DNA of 64,000 nucleotides. Origin: Lysobacter sp. KIS68-7 (GTDB lineage: Bacteria; Pseudomonadota; Gammaproteobacteria; Xanthomonadales; Xanthomonadaceae). Where the stretch lies: contig NZ_CP089925.1 in assembly GCF_021284745.1 (NCBI RefSeq), positions 3,099,001 to 3,163,000 of the forward strand. Direction: 5' to 3'. Numbering within the stretch: position 1 is the first letter of the stretch; every line of letters begins with the position of its first letter. The notes under the pieces are model-generated. The model had not been told where the DNA came from and searched no databases. It saw nothing but the letters and a program-made list of their open reading frames with translations. Both the position numbers and the translations under genes were made by a program. This document shows, in pieces, positions 35,401 through 45,893 of the stretch.

Positions 35401-37542
35401 TCAGCTCAGAAGCAATGCGAAGTCGCTCGGGCTCACCGGATGGCCGAGCCAGTACCCCTGCGCGAGGTCGCAGCCGCGTTCGCGCAGGATCGCGTACTGC
35501 CCTTCCTTCTCCACGCCTTCGGCCACGACCGTAATGCCCAACGAATGCGCCATCGCGATGATCGCGGTGGTGAGCGCGAGGTCGTCCGGATCGCGCAGCA
35601 CGTCGGCGACGAAACTGCGATCGATCTTCACGCCGTCCACGGGCACGCGGCGCAGGTGGCTCAGGCCCGAGAAGCCGGTGCCGAAATCGTCGAGCCAGAT
35701 CTTCACGCCTGACGCGCGCAGGCGCGCGAGCAGGCCGCTGGCGTGGACCTCGTCGCCGATCACCGCGGTTTCGGTGAGTTCCAGGTGCAGGCGCGTGGCT
35801 TCCAGGCCCGTGTCGCGCAAGGTATCGGCCACCACGCGCGGCAGGTCGCCGCTGCGCAACTGGCGAGGCGACACGTTGACGGAGACGAACATCTTGTCGG
35901 CGCCCGGATGCGCCTTCTGCCAGCGCATCGTGTCTTCGCAGGCCGTGCGCAGCACCAGCGGACCGATGGTTTCGATCAGGCCGCTCTGCTCGGCGACATC
36001 GATGAACACCGACGGCGAGATCGCACCATGTTCCGGATGCTGCCAGCGCAACAACGCTTCGGCGCCGCGCAACTGGCCGTCGGCGAGGCTGTACACGGGC
36101 TGGTAGACCAGGCTGAGTTCGCCGCGATCCCACGCGCCGCGCAGGTCCTGCTCCATGCGCACGCGGCGTTCGACGGCCTGGTCCATCGCGCGCGAATAGA
36201 AGCGGTGGCAGTTCTTGCCGGCGACCTTCGCCTGGTACATCGCGATGTCGCCGTTCTTCATCAGCATCGTCGAACCCGAGGCATCCTCCGGGAACAGCGT
36301 GATGCCGATGGACGTGCCGAGGAACACCTGGCGTTCCTGCACGACGATCGGGCGGCTGAGCTCGGCGACCAGCGCTTCGGCGAGGCGGCTGGCGGCGGTG
36401 CGCACGTCGCCATGGTTGCCGGTGGGCGAGAGCACGCTCTCGATGAGGATGACGAACTCGTCGCCGCCGAAGCGCGCGAGCTTCGCCTCCGGGCCGCCCA
36501 TGCGTTCGACCGTTTCGCGGATGCGATTGGAGAACTGGACCAGCACCTCGTCGCCCGCGTCGTGGCCCAGCGTGTCGTTGACGCGTTTGAAGTCGTCGAT
36601 GTCGGCGAACAGCAACGCGAGTTGCCGCCCTGCCCCGCGCAGCTCCAGCAAGCGACGATCCAGGCTTTCGCGGAACGCCAGGCGATTCGCGAGCCCCGTC
36701 AGCGCATCGCTGTAGGCCATGCGGCGGATGTCGCGGTCGTGGCGCGCCACGCTGCTGCTCATCCTGCCAAAGGCGCGCACGAGGTCGCCCATTTCGTCGG
36801 TGCGACTGCTCACCGGCGCGTCGGCTTCGAAATTGCCCGCTTCGATTTCATGCGCGACATCGGCCAACTGCCGGATCGGGCGCACCAGCGTGCGTTGCAC
36901 CAGGCCCACCACGAGCGCACCGAGCGCGAGCAGGGCCACGCCGATCATCGCGATCCAGCCCAGGTGGCGACGGCTGATGTCGTCCAGTCGCTCGCGCATC
37001 GCATGCGTCGCGCGGTCTTCGTCCACGCGCATCGCCGCCAGCGAATACCCCACGCGCACGCCGCCGAGACGCTGCTCGCCGATCATCACGGGGCTCGCGA
37101 TGTCGACGGTGGTGTCGGAGCTCTGTGTATGCGTGTTCCGCGCGTTCACGACTTCGAAGGCGAACGGATCGCTCATCGGCTGGCCGTAGGCCGGGATGTC
37201 GCCCGATCCGTCGTGCACGATGCGGCCCTGCGCGTCGAACACCAGCACGTAGGCGACGTCGGGCTGGCGCAACATGCCGCGCGCGATGCTGCCGATCGCA
37301 TCCAGGTCCGAGTAGTACATCGGGTTGGCGAGTTCGTCGGCGAGCTGCGTCACCGAGGCTTCGCCGCGGCGCTTCAGGCGCTCGGACACGAGCTCGCGCA
37401 TCGAGTCGCGGCCGACGTTGGCCACGTCGTCCTGCATCGCGGACTGGCGCTGCCACATCAGCCCCATCAGGGCGAGCACGCCGACCAGGACCAGGGCCAT
37501 GCCGGCGAGGAACTTCGCCTGCAGGCCGAACCGCAGCGTCAT
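35401..37542 (-). CDS. membrane GGDEF-EAL c-di-GMP enzyme with periplasmic sensor
   Basis: A 713-residue protein: membrane helix about 9-30, periplasmic sensor about 31-155, second helix about 168-190, HAMP, then GGDEF (about 255-430) and EAL (about 440-700). The GGDEF active site is canonical (RFGGDEF), but the RxxD inhibitory site is absent: the aligned residues are GPEA. The EAL domain keeps the catalytic set: EALLRW, LELTET, DDFGTGFSGL, KIDRSF, AEGVE and QGYWLG. It could both make and degrade c-di-GMP. Its ATG overlaps the stop of a PhnD-like periplasmic protein by four bases, suggesting that the binding protein controls this enzyme. Confidence 0.93.
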   Translation of the reverse strand: MTLRFGLQAKFLAGMALVLVGVLALMGLMWQRQSAMQDDVANVGRDSMRELVSERLKRRGEASVTQLADELANPMYYSDLDAIGSIARGMLRQPDVAYVLVFDAQGRIVHDGSGDIPAYGQPMSDPFAFEVVNARNTHTQSSDTTVDIASPVMIGEQRLGGVRVGYSLAAMRVDEDRATHAMRERLDDISRRHLGWIAMIGVALLALGALVVGLVQRTLVRPIRQLADVAHEIEAGNFEADAPVSSRTDEMGDLVRAFGRMSSSVARHDRDIRRMAYSDALTGLANRLAFRESLDRRLLELRGAGRQLALLFADIDDFKRVNDTLGHDAGDEVLVQFSNRIRETVERMGGPEAKLARFGGDEFVILIESVLSPTGNHGDVRTAASRLAEALVAELSRPIVVQERQVFLGTSIGITLFPEDASGSTMLMKNGDIAMYQAKVAGKNCHRFYSRAMDQAVERRVRMEQDLRGAWDRGELSLVYQPVYSLADGQLRGAEALLRWQHPEHGAISPSVFIDVAEQSGLIETIGPLVLRTACEDTMRWQKAHPGADKMFVSVNVSPRQLRSGDLPRVVADTLRDTGLEATRLHLELTETAVIGDEVHASGLLARLRASGVKIWLDDFGTGFSGLSHLRRVPVDGVKIDRSFVADVLRDPDDLALTTAIIAMAHSLGITVVAEGVEKEGQYAILRERGCDLAQGYWLGHPVSPSDFALLLS

Positions 37543-38471
37543 TCGACCTCCGCGCGGATGCGGTGCACGCCATCGGAGATGTAATGCAGCGCGTGGCGCG
37601 CACCATCGTCGATGGGCAGGAAGCGGGTGGTCTTGAAGAAGCGCAGCAGCGCCTCGCGGGCGTCGGGATCCTTGGACGCTTCGATCAACACTTCGCGCAG
37701 GCGAGCTTCGACCTTCGGGTCGAGGTCGCCGCGCACCATCTCCAGCGCGCGCGGGTACGGCGGCGTCTCGTGCACGATCTGCAGGTCGGCGCGGAATCCC
37801 GCCGGCACGCGCTGCGGGTTCTGCCAGTCGAGGTTGCTCATCACGCCGACGTCGACCAGGCGCTTGTGCACCCACGTGCTGATGTTGAGTTCGGTGCGCG
37901 CGAACAGGTAGCCCACGCCCTGCGGATCGGGGTGGTCCATCGGCGAGAGCAGGATCTGCAGCGAAAGGCCGCGATCGAGCAGCTCGGTAGCGGGCACGTA
38001 GTAAGCGCTCGTCGAGCCCGGGTTCTGGAACGCGACGCTGCGGCCGCGCAAGTCGGCGAGCGAATGAATGCCGCTGTCGCGGCGCGCGAAGAACACGGTG
38101 GTGTACTGGCTGGCGCCGTCGCGCTCGGTGAGCAGCAGCGGTTTCGCCCCCGAGCCCTGCTGCAGCAGCATGCCCGTGCCCGGCGTTTCGGTGACCCAGT
38201 CCACCCGGCCGCGGCGCAGGTAGCTGTTCATCTGCTGCACGTCGTGGGCCATGAGGATGCGGCCTTCGCGGATGCCGACGCTGGCCATGCGCGGGACGAC
38301 GTAGTCCAGCAGCGGTTTCAGCTGCTCGTAGTGTTCCTTGGGATCGTCGCTGATGCGGCCGAGCACGAGGACGTGCGTGTCGTCCTCGGGGGTCTTGGCA
38401 TGGGCAACAGGGGCCAGCGCCGCAGCCAGGAAGCACAGCCATGCGGCGAGACAGCGACGGAAGACAACCAA
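37539..38471 (-). CDS. PhnD-type periplasmic solute-binding protein
   Basis: A 310-residue substrate-binding protein of the phosphate/phosphite/phosphonate-binding (PhnD) family. A signal peptide (LAAWLCFLAAALAPVAHA) is followed by the usual two-lobed pattern: VDWVTETPGTGMLL, ERDGASQYTTVFFARRDSG, and DLRGRSVAFQNPGSTSAYYV, which holds the Ser/Thr-rich ligand loop. No ABC permease or ATPase gene is nearby; the only partner is the coupled GGDEF-EAL gene. The TTG at 38471 is taken as start because it gives a complete signal peptide with a basic n-region (VVFRR); a longer frame upstream overlaps trmJ. Confidence 0.87.
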   Translation of the reverse strand: MVVFRRCLAAWLCFLAAALAPVAHAKTPEDDTHVLVLGRISDDPKEHYEQLKPLLDYVVPRMASVGIREGRILMAHDVQQMNSYLRRGRVDWVTETPGTGMLLQQGSGAKPLLLTERDGASQYTTVFFARRDSGIHSLADLRGRSVAFQNPGSTSAYYVPATELLDRGLSLQILLSPMDHPDPQGVGYLFARTELNISTWVHKRLVDVGVMSNLDWQNPQRVPAGFRADLQIVHETPPYPRALEMVRGDLDPKVEARLREVLIEASKDPDAREALLRFFKTTRFLPIDDGARHALHYISDGVHRIRAEVE

Positions 38472-38505
38472 AGCGAATAGCCCTGCATGACCCCAGCGGC
38501 GAACA

Positions 38506-39291
38506 CTACGGGATTTTTCCGCGCCCCGCGAGCATCGCCATGCGCTGGGTATCGGCCAGCACGCCGCGCAGGAGCCGGACCTCCGCACTGTCCAGCCCGG
38601 CCCGCAGGTAGAGGCGTCGCAGCTTGCGCATGGCCGAGTCCGGCGTGCGGCCCTTGTGGAAGTCGATCTGCTCCAGCGCCTCGCCCAGTTGGGCGAAAAA
38701 CCCTTCCAGTTCCGCATGTTGCGCGAGGCCCTCGCGGGCGATCACCGCCGCTGCGGGGGCCGGGGTGCCCACGCCCAGCACCTGCATGCGTACCTCGTAG
38801 CTCAGCACCTGCACCGCCGCGGCCAGGTTGAGCGAGCTGAAGGCCGGGTCGGAGGGAATGTGCACGGCGGCATGGCAGAGCTGCAGCTCGTTGTTGTCCA
38901 GGCCCGTGCGTTCGCGACCGAAGACCAGTGCCACCGGCCCCTGCCCCGCGAAGGCCAGCGCGCGCACCGCGGCTTCGCGCGGGTCGAGCTGTTCGAGCTG
39001 GACCCGGCGGTTGCGCGCCGTGCAGCCCAGCACCAGCGCGCAATCGGCCACGGCATCGGCCAGCGTGGCGTGGACCGGCGCGGCCGCAACGAGGTCGTCG
39101 GCACCGGCGGCCATGGCCTCGGTATCACGGTCCGGCGCCTTTTCGGGGGCCACCAGCACCAGTTGCGACAGGCCCATCGTTTTCATCGCACGCGCCGCAG
39201 CGCCGATGTTGCCCGGGTGCTGGGTGCCCACGAGCACGATGCGGATGTCGGGGGTGGCGGGAATATCCTGGGAAATCGCGTCGTCGCTCAT
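38506..39291 (-). CDS. trmJ: tRNA (Cm32/Um32) methyltransferase TrmJ
   Basis: A 261-residue SPOUT 2'-O-methyltransferase acting on position 32 of tRNAs. Knot motifs are VLVGTQHPGNIGAAARAM at the N-terminus, LVFGRERTGLDNNEL in the middle and PSDPAFSSLNLAAAVQVLSYEV at the C-terminal side, followed by the family's helical extension that helps dimerise. It diverges from suhB with a 44-base gap, the usual neighbourhood in xanthomonads. Confidence 0.94.
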   Translation of the reverse strand: MSDDAISQDIPATPDIRIVLVGTQHPGNIGAAARAMKTMGLSQLVLVAPEKAPDRDTEAMAAGADDLVAAAPVHATLADAVADCALVLGCTARNRRVQLEQLDPREAAVRALAFAGQGPVALVFGRERTGLDNNELQLCHAAVHIPSDPAFSSLNLAAAVQVLSYEVRMQVLGVGTPAPAAAVIAREGLAQHAELEGFFAQLGEALEQIDFHKGRTPDSAMRKLRRLYLRAGLDSAEVRLLRGVLADTQRMAMLAGRGKIP

Positions 39292-39335
39292 GGCGCGAAT
39301 GTTAAACTCCGCGCCCCTCGCCGCAGACCCCCCTC

Positions 39336-40151
39336 ATGCAGAAGCCCGCCGTCACGATCATGGTCAAGGCCGCACGCGCCGCCGGCAACGTGCTGCTGCG
39401 GCACATGCACCGCCTCGACGCGCTGAATGTCGTGGAGAAGGAGCGCCTGGACTACGCGAGCGAAGTCGACGGCCTGGCCGAAGCCGAGATCGTCAAGGAA
39501 CTCAAGCGTGCGATGCCCGACTGCGCGATCCTCGGCGAGGAGACGGGCGCCAGCGGCCGTGGCCGCCAGACCTTCGTCATCGATCCGCTCGATGGCACCA
39601 GCAATTACCTGCACGGTTTTCCGCACTGGTGCGTGTCGATCGCGCTGGTGGAGAACGGCGAACCGCAGCACGGCGTGATCTTCGATCCACTGCGCAACGA
39701 GCTGTTCACCGCCAGCAAGGGCGCCGGCGCCGTGCTCAACGACAAGCGCATCCGCGTGACCGAGCGCAAGGACCTGGCGGGCGCGATGCTCGTCACCGGC
39801 TTCCCGCCGCGCGAACGCGAACGCGTCGGCGCGCACCTGGATTGCATTCGCGAACTGCTGCGCGACGCCGAGGACATCCGCCGCACCGGTTCGGCCGCGC
39901 TCGACCTGGCCTACGTGGCCGCCGGTCGCGCCGATGCCTACTTCGAAGCCGGCGTGAAGCCCTGGGACATCGCCGCGGGCGTGTTGCTCGTGCGCGAGGC
40001 CGGCGGCCGCGTCACCGACTTCCGCGGCGCCAGCACGGGTCCGATGGACCACCGTGGCGTCATCGGGCGCCAGCTCGTCGCCGGCAACCTCAAGGTGAGC
40101 GAGGTGCTGCAGAAGGCGATCGTGAATTCGGGGTACGCCGCGGTCTTCTGA
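39336..40151 (+). CDS. suhB: inositol-1-monophosphatase family protein SuhB
   Basis: A 271-residue magnesium-dependent phosphatase. The metal-binding motifs are GEETGASG (near residue 67), [13 protein letters not shown] (near residue 85) and [17 protein letters not shown] (near residue 208). In E. coli SuhB also binds the rRNA antitermination complex; that role is known for the family and is plausible here. It diverges from trmJ and ends at a strong terminator shared with secF. Confidence 0.95.
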   Translation: MQKPAVTIMVKAARAAGNVLLRHMHRLDALNVVEKERLDYASEVDGLAEAEIVKELKRAMPDCAILGEETGASGRGRQTFVIDPLDGTSNYLHGFPHWCVSIALVENGEPQHGVIFDPLRNELFTASKGAGAVLNDKRIRVTERKDLAGAMLVTGFPPRERERVGAHLDCIRELLRDAEDIRRTGSAALDLAYVAAGRADAYFEAGVKPWDIAAGVLLVREAGGRVTDFRGASTGPMDHRGVIGRQLVAGNLKVSEVLQKAIVNSGYAAVF

Positions 40152-40171
40152 TCGTCGGGTCGTCCGCAACG

Positions 40172-40200
40172 AAAAAAGCCGCGCATTGCGCGGCTTTTTT
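40172..40200. terminator. bidirectional terminator between suhB and secF
   Basis: AAAAAAGCCGCGC and GCGCGGCTTTTTT form a long stem around an ATT loop. Because both flanks carry A or T runs, it can end transcription from suhB on the plus strand and from the queA-secF operon on the minus strand. Confidence 0.95.
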
Positions 40201-40218
40201 CTTGGCTGGCGCCGACCC

Positions 40219-41184
40219 TTACGGGCGACGCGCCAGCGCGGCTTCGTCCTTCGCCTTCGGCAGCAGGTCCTGCTTCGACACGCCGAGCCACATCAGCAGC
40301 GGACAGGCGACGAAGATCGAGGACAGCGTGCCGATGATGATGCCGAGCATCTGCGATTCGGCCATGCCCTGCAGCGAACCACCGCCGTAGACGTACAGCG
40401 CGACCACGGTGAGGAAGGCGACGAAGGAGGTGATGACCGTCCGCGAGAGCGTCTGGTTGACCGAGCGGTTGAGGATCTCGGCCGGTTCGGCGCGCACGCC
40501 GCGGAAGTTCTCGCGCACGCGGTCGAACACCACGATGGTGTCGTTGATCGAGTAGCCCATCACCGACAGCACGCCGGCCAGCACCGTCAGGTCGAACTCA
40601 TGCCCGGTCAGCGCGAACCAGCCGGCGACGACGACGACGTCGTGCAGCGTGGTGATGATCGCCGCCACCGCGAATTTCCATTCGAAGCGGAAGGAGATGT
40701 AGGCCAGGAAGCCGATGACCACGAACAACAGCGCATACACGCCATTCTGCGCGAGCTCCTTGCCGACCTGTGGGCTGATCTGCGCACTGCTGCGCACCTC
40801 GGCCTGGTTGTCGGGCGTGGAGGCGATCTTGCGGACGTCCTGCGCGATGCTGCCGGTCTCGCCGGCGGGCGCGCCCACGCGTTCTTCGTGCGGCTTGTCC
40901 TGGAGGCGGATCAGCAGGTCCGTGCCGGTGCCGAAGGTCTGCACCTGCGCGTTCGAATAGCCGGCCTTCTCCAGGCGGTTGCGCACGTCATCGACGTCCG
41001 GCGCCTTCGGGAAGCGCAGCTCGATGCCGACGCCGCCGGTGAAGTCGAGCGCGAAGTTGAAGCCCTTCACGGCCATCGCGCCGATGGCGATGAACATGAT
41101 GAGCGCGGCGATCGACAGCGACACCCAGCGGATGCGCATGAAGTGGATGTTGCTGTCGTACGGGAAAACGTTGAACGGCTTCAT
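40219..41184 (-). CDS. secF: protein translocase subunit SecF
   Basis: A 321-residue, six-helix RND-family protein that, with SecD and YajC, uses the proton gradient to pull proteins through SecYEG. The first periplasmic loop starts at ALDFTGGVGIELRF, and the fourth helix carries SVMGYSINDTIVVFDRVREN, the proton-path signature. It lies 16 bases after secD and closes the operon at a terminator. The length matches the family. Confidence 0.97.
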   Translation of the reverse strand: MKPFNVFPYDSNIHFMRIRWVSLSIAALIMFIAIGAMAVKGFNFALDFTGGVGIELRFPKAPDVDDVRNRLEKAGYSNAQVQTFGTGTDLLIRLQDKPHEERVGAPAGETGSIAQDVRKIASTPDNQAEVRSSAQISPQVGKELAQNGVYALLFVVIGFLAYISFRFEWKFAVAAIITTLHDVVVVAGWFALTGHEFDLTVLAGVLSVMGYSINDTIVVFDRVRENFRGVRAEPAEILNRSVNQTLSRTVITSFVAFLTVVALYVYGGGSLQGMAESQMLGIIIGTLSSIFVACPLLMWLGVSKQDLLPKAKDEAALARRP

Positions 41185-41200
41185 GGAGGTATTTCCCGGA

Positions 41201-43075
41201 TCAGACGGCGATCGACTTGAGCTTGCGGCGGTGGCCGTAGATCAGCGTGGCGATGCCGCGCGAGACCGACACGGCGGTGTACATCGAGGTCGCGATGCCC
41301 ACGATCAGCGAGACGGCGAAGCCCTTCACCGGGCCGGTGCCGAAGGCGAACAGCGCCACGCCCGCGAGGATGGCCGTGAGGTTGGCGTCGGCGATGGTGC
41401 CGGCCGCGCGCTCGTAGCCTTCCTTGATGGCCGTCAACGGTGGCAGGCCGAGTCGCAACTCTTCGCGGATGCGTTCGTTGATGAGCACGTTGGCGTCGAC
41501 CGACATACCCACCGTCAAGGCGATGCCCGCAAGGCCCGGCAAGGTGAGCGTCGCGCCCAGGACCGACATCACCGCGATCACCATCAGCAGGTTCAGCAGC
41601 AGCGCCACGCAGGTGATGACGCCGAACATGCGGTAGTAGACGAGGAAGAACGTAAGCGCGAAGCCGAAGGAGTACAGCACCGCGGTCATGCCGCGCTCCA
41701 CGTTCTCCTTGCCGAGGCTCGGGCCGACGGTGCGTTCGTCGACGAATTCCATCGGCGCGGCGAGCGCGCCGGCGCGCAGCAGCAGCGCGAGGTCGGCGGC
41801 GTCCTTCGGGCTGTCGAGGCCGGAGGTGATGAAGTTCTTGCCCAGCGTCTCGCGGATGTTGGCGATGGAGATCACCTCTTCCTTCACGCGGGTGCTGCGC
41901 ACTTCCTTGCCGTCGACGAGCTTCACCTCGGGGATGCGCTCGATGTAGACGACCGCCAGGCCCTTGCCGACGTTCTCGCTGGAGTAGTCGAACATGCGCT
42001 GGCCGCCGGCGCTGTTGAGCGTGATGCTCACCGCCGGGGAACCGTCGTCCTGCGAACGCGTGGACTGCGCACCGACGAGCTGGTCGCCGGAGACGATGAC
42101 GCGCTTCTTCAGCAGCACCGGGTACGGCGGGTTGTTGCCGCGGCCGCGGGCCTGGAACAGGCGCGCATCCGGCGGGACGTTGCCCGTCTTCACCGCGTCC
42201 ATGACGTCGCCGCCTTCGTAGACGCCGCGGAATTCAAGCGTCGCGGTGGCGCCGAGGATGCGCTTGGCCTGCGCGGTGTCCTGCACGCCCGGCAGCTGCA
42301 CGACGACGCGGTCGCTGCCCTGGCGCTGGATGATCGGCTCGGCCACGCCGAGCTCGTTGATGCGGTTGCGCAGCGTGCTGACGTTCTGCTCGATGGCTTC
42401 GGTCGACACCTTGTCGAGTTCGGCCTGCGGGATGCGCACGACGAACTGGCTCGCCGTTGCACCGTCTTCCATCTGCAGGTTCGGCAGGTCCTTGGTGATC
42501 AGCGCGCGCGCCTTGTCCGGATCGGCGCTGGGCGCGAGCGTGGTGAGGACCGAACCGTCCTGGCGACGTTCGACCGACGTGTACGCCACGCCGCCCTCGC
42601 GCAAGGTGGTGCGCACGTCTTCGGCGGTCGCTTCGAAGCGCTTGCCGAGCGCAGCCTGCTGGTCCACCTGCATCAGGAAGTGCACGCCGCCCTGCAGGTC
42701 GAGGCCGAGCAGCATGGGCCTGGCGCCGATGCGCTCGAGCCAGGGCGGCACGGTGGACGCGAGGTTGAGCGCCACGACGAAATCGCTGCCGAGCTCGTCG
42801 CGGATCGCGTCGGCGGCCTTGATCTGCACGTTCGGATCGAACAGGCGGACGAGGAGGTTGCCGTCCTTGGAGATCTCGATCTGCTTGGGCGTGATCGCCG
42901 CCTTCTTCAGCGTGTTCTCGACGCGCGCCTGGAGCGCCTTGTCGACGGTCGAGCCGTGGTTGGCGGTGACCTGCACCGAAGGATCCTGCGGATAGATGTT
43001 GGGCAGCGCGTACAGCGTGCTCAGCACCAGCACCAACAGGATGACGACGTATTTCCAGCGCGCGTATTCAAGCAT
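41201..43075 (-). CDS. secD: protein translocase subunit SecD
   Basis: A 624-residue SecD, close to E. coli SecD (615). A first helix near residues 8-25 is followed by a large periplasmic P1 domain (LGLDLQGGVHFLMQVD near residue 117). Five further helices follow, with TVGMSVDANVLINERIREEL in the membrane part, the conserved Asp-containing proton path. It forms the SecDF-YajC complex with its neighbours. A 63-base spacer with a GC-rich hairpin separates it from yajC. Confidence 0.97.
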   Translation of the reverse strand: MLEYARWKYVVILLVLVLSTLYALPNIYPQDPSVQVTANHGSTVDKALQARVENTLKKAAITPKQIEISKDGNLLVRLFDPNVQIKAADAIRDELGSDFVVALNLASTVPPWLERIGARPMLLGLDLQGGVHFLMQVDQQAALGKRFEATAEDVRTTLREGGVAYTSVERRQDGSVLTTLAPSADPDKARALITKDLPNLQMEDGATASQFVVRIPQAELDKVSTEAIEQNVSTLRNRINELGVAEPIIQRQGSDRVVVQLPGVQDTAQAKRILGATATLEFRGVYEGGDVMDAVKTGNVPPDARLFQARGRGNNPPYPVLLKKRVIVSGDQLVGAQSTRSQDDGSPAVSITLNSAGGQRMFDYSSENVGKGLAVVYIERIPEVKLVDGKEVRSTRVKEEVISIANIRETLGKNFITSGLDSPKDAADLALLLRAGALAAPMEFVDERTVGPSLGKENVERGMTAVLYSFGFALTFFLVYYRMFGVITCVALLLNLLMVIAVMSVLGATLTLPGLAGIALTVGMSVDANVLINERIREELRLGLPPLTAIKEGYERAAGTIADANLTAILAGVALFAFGTGPVKGFAVSLIVGIATSMYTAVSVSRGIATLIYGHRRKLKSIAV

Positions 43076-43088
43076 CGTGGGACCCCGC

Positions 43089-43110
43089 GGCGGCCGTCTG
43101 CGCGGCCGCC
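43089..43110 (-). promoter_or_regulatory. GC-rich hairpin in the yajC-secD spacer
   Basis: GGCGGCCG (43089-43096) and CGGCCGCC (43103-43110) pair perfectly around a six-base loop. On the minus strand the stem is preceded by a pyrimidine-rich run and followed by GCGGGG, not by a T-tract, so it is no terminator. It may protect the upstream mRNA or lower secD translation relative to yajC; either is inference. Confidence 0.4.
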
Positions 43111-43138
43111 ACCACTACAAAAGGAAAGAAAGAAAAAA

Positions 43139-43480
43139 TCAGGCGGACTTGAGCGTGCCCTTCGGGAGCACGTTGGCGATGGCGCCGCGCTGCACGCGCA
43201 CCTGCACGCCGTTGGCGATTTCCACCGAGACGAAGTTGTCGCCGATCTCGGCGACCGTGCCGGCGAGGCCGCCGCTGGTGATCACCTCGTCGCCGCGCGC
43301 CAGCTTCTCGAGCATCGCGCGATGGTCCTTCTGGCGCTTCATCTGCGGGCGGATCATGAGGAAGTACATGACGCCGATGAAGACGATGGGCAGCAGGAGC
43401 GTGGAGAGCATGCTGCTGCCGCCGGCGGGTGCGGCTGCCTGGGCGTAAGCGGGGGCGATCAGCAGGTCGAGCAGGTCCAT
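43139..43480 (-). CDS. yajC: preprotein translocase accessory subunit YajC
   Basis: A 113-residue single-span membrane protein, part of the SecDF-YajC complex. The membrane helix (STLLLPIVFIGVMYFLMIRP) is followed by the family motif RPQMKRQKDHRAMLEKLARGDEV, split here by helix and loop, and by an SH3-like cytosolic domain (ITSGGLAGTVAEIGDN). It sits between tgt and secD as in most proteobacteria. The 76-base gap to tgt shows no clear promoter. Confidence 0.94.
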   Translation of the reverse strand: MDLLDLLIAPAYAQAAAPAGGSSMLSTLLLPIVFIGVMYFLMIRPQMKRQKDHRAMLEKLARGDEVITSGGLAGTVAEIGDNFVSVEIANGVQVRVQRGAIANVLPKGTLKSA

Positions 43481-43556
43481 GCGGGTGTCCGATGAGTCGA
43501 TAAAGGCGGGGGATTATGCCACGCGGCGGCGGGCCGGCCGGGACGGTGCGCCCGGT

Positions 43557-45788
<2,232 letters not shown>

Positions 45789-45893
45789 TTATATCGCCGA
45801 AAACGCGGTGGTAGACTCGCGCAAGCGTTTGAAATCCCACGAATTCACTGGCTGCGCGGCCCCCCGCGCAGTTTTTCGTTGAGGCCCCCCGCC

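Noticed and set aside
39292..39335. GGCGCG/CGCGCC inverted repeat between trmJ and suhB
   Set aside because: Six bases of pure G/C with a 12-base loop are expected by chance at this base composition.
40979..43495. Plus-strand frame of about 840 codons
   Set aside because: Antisense to secD and yajC.
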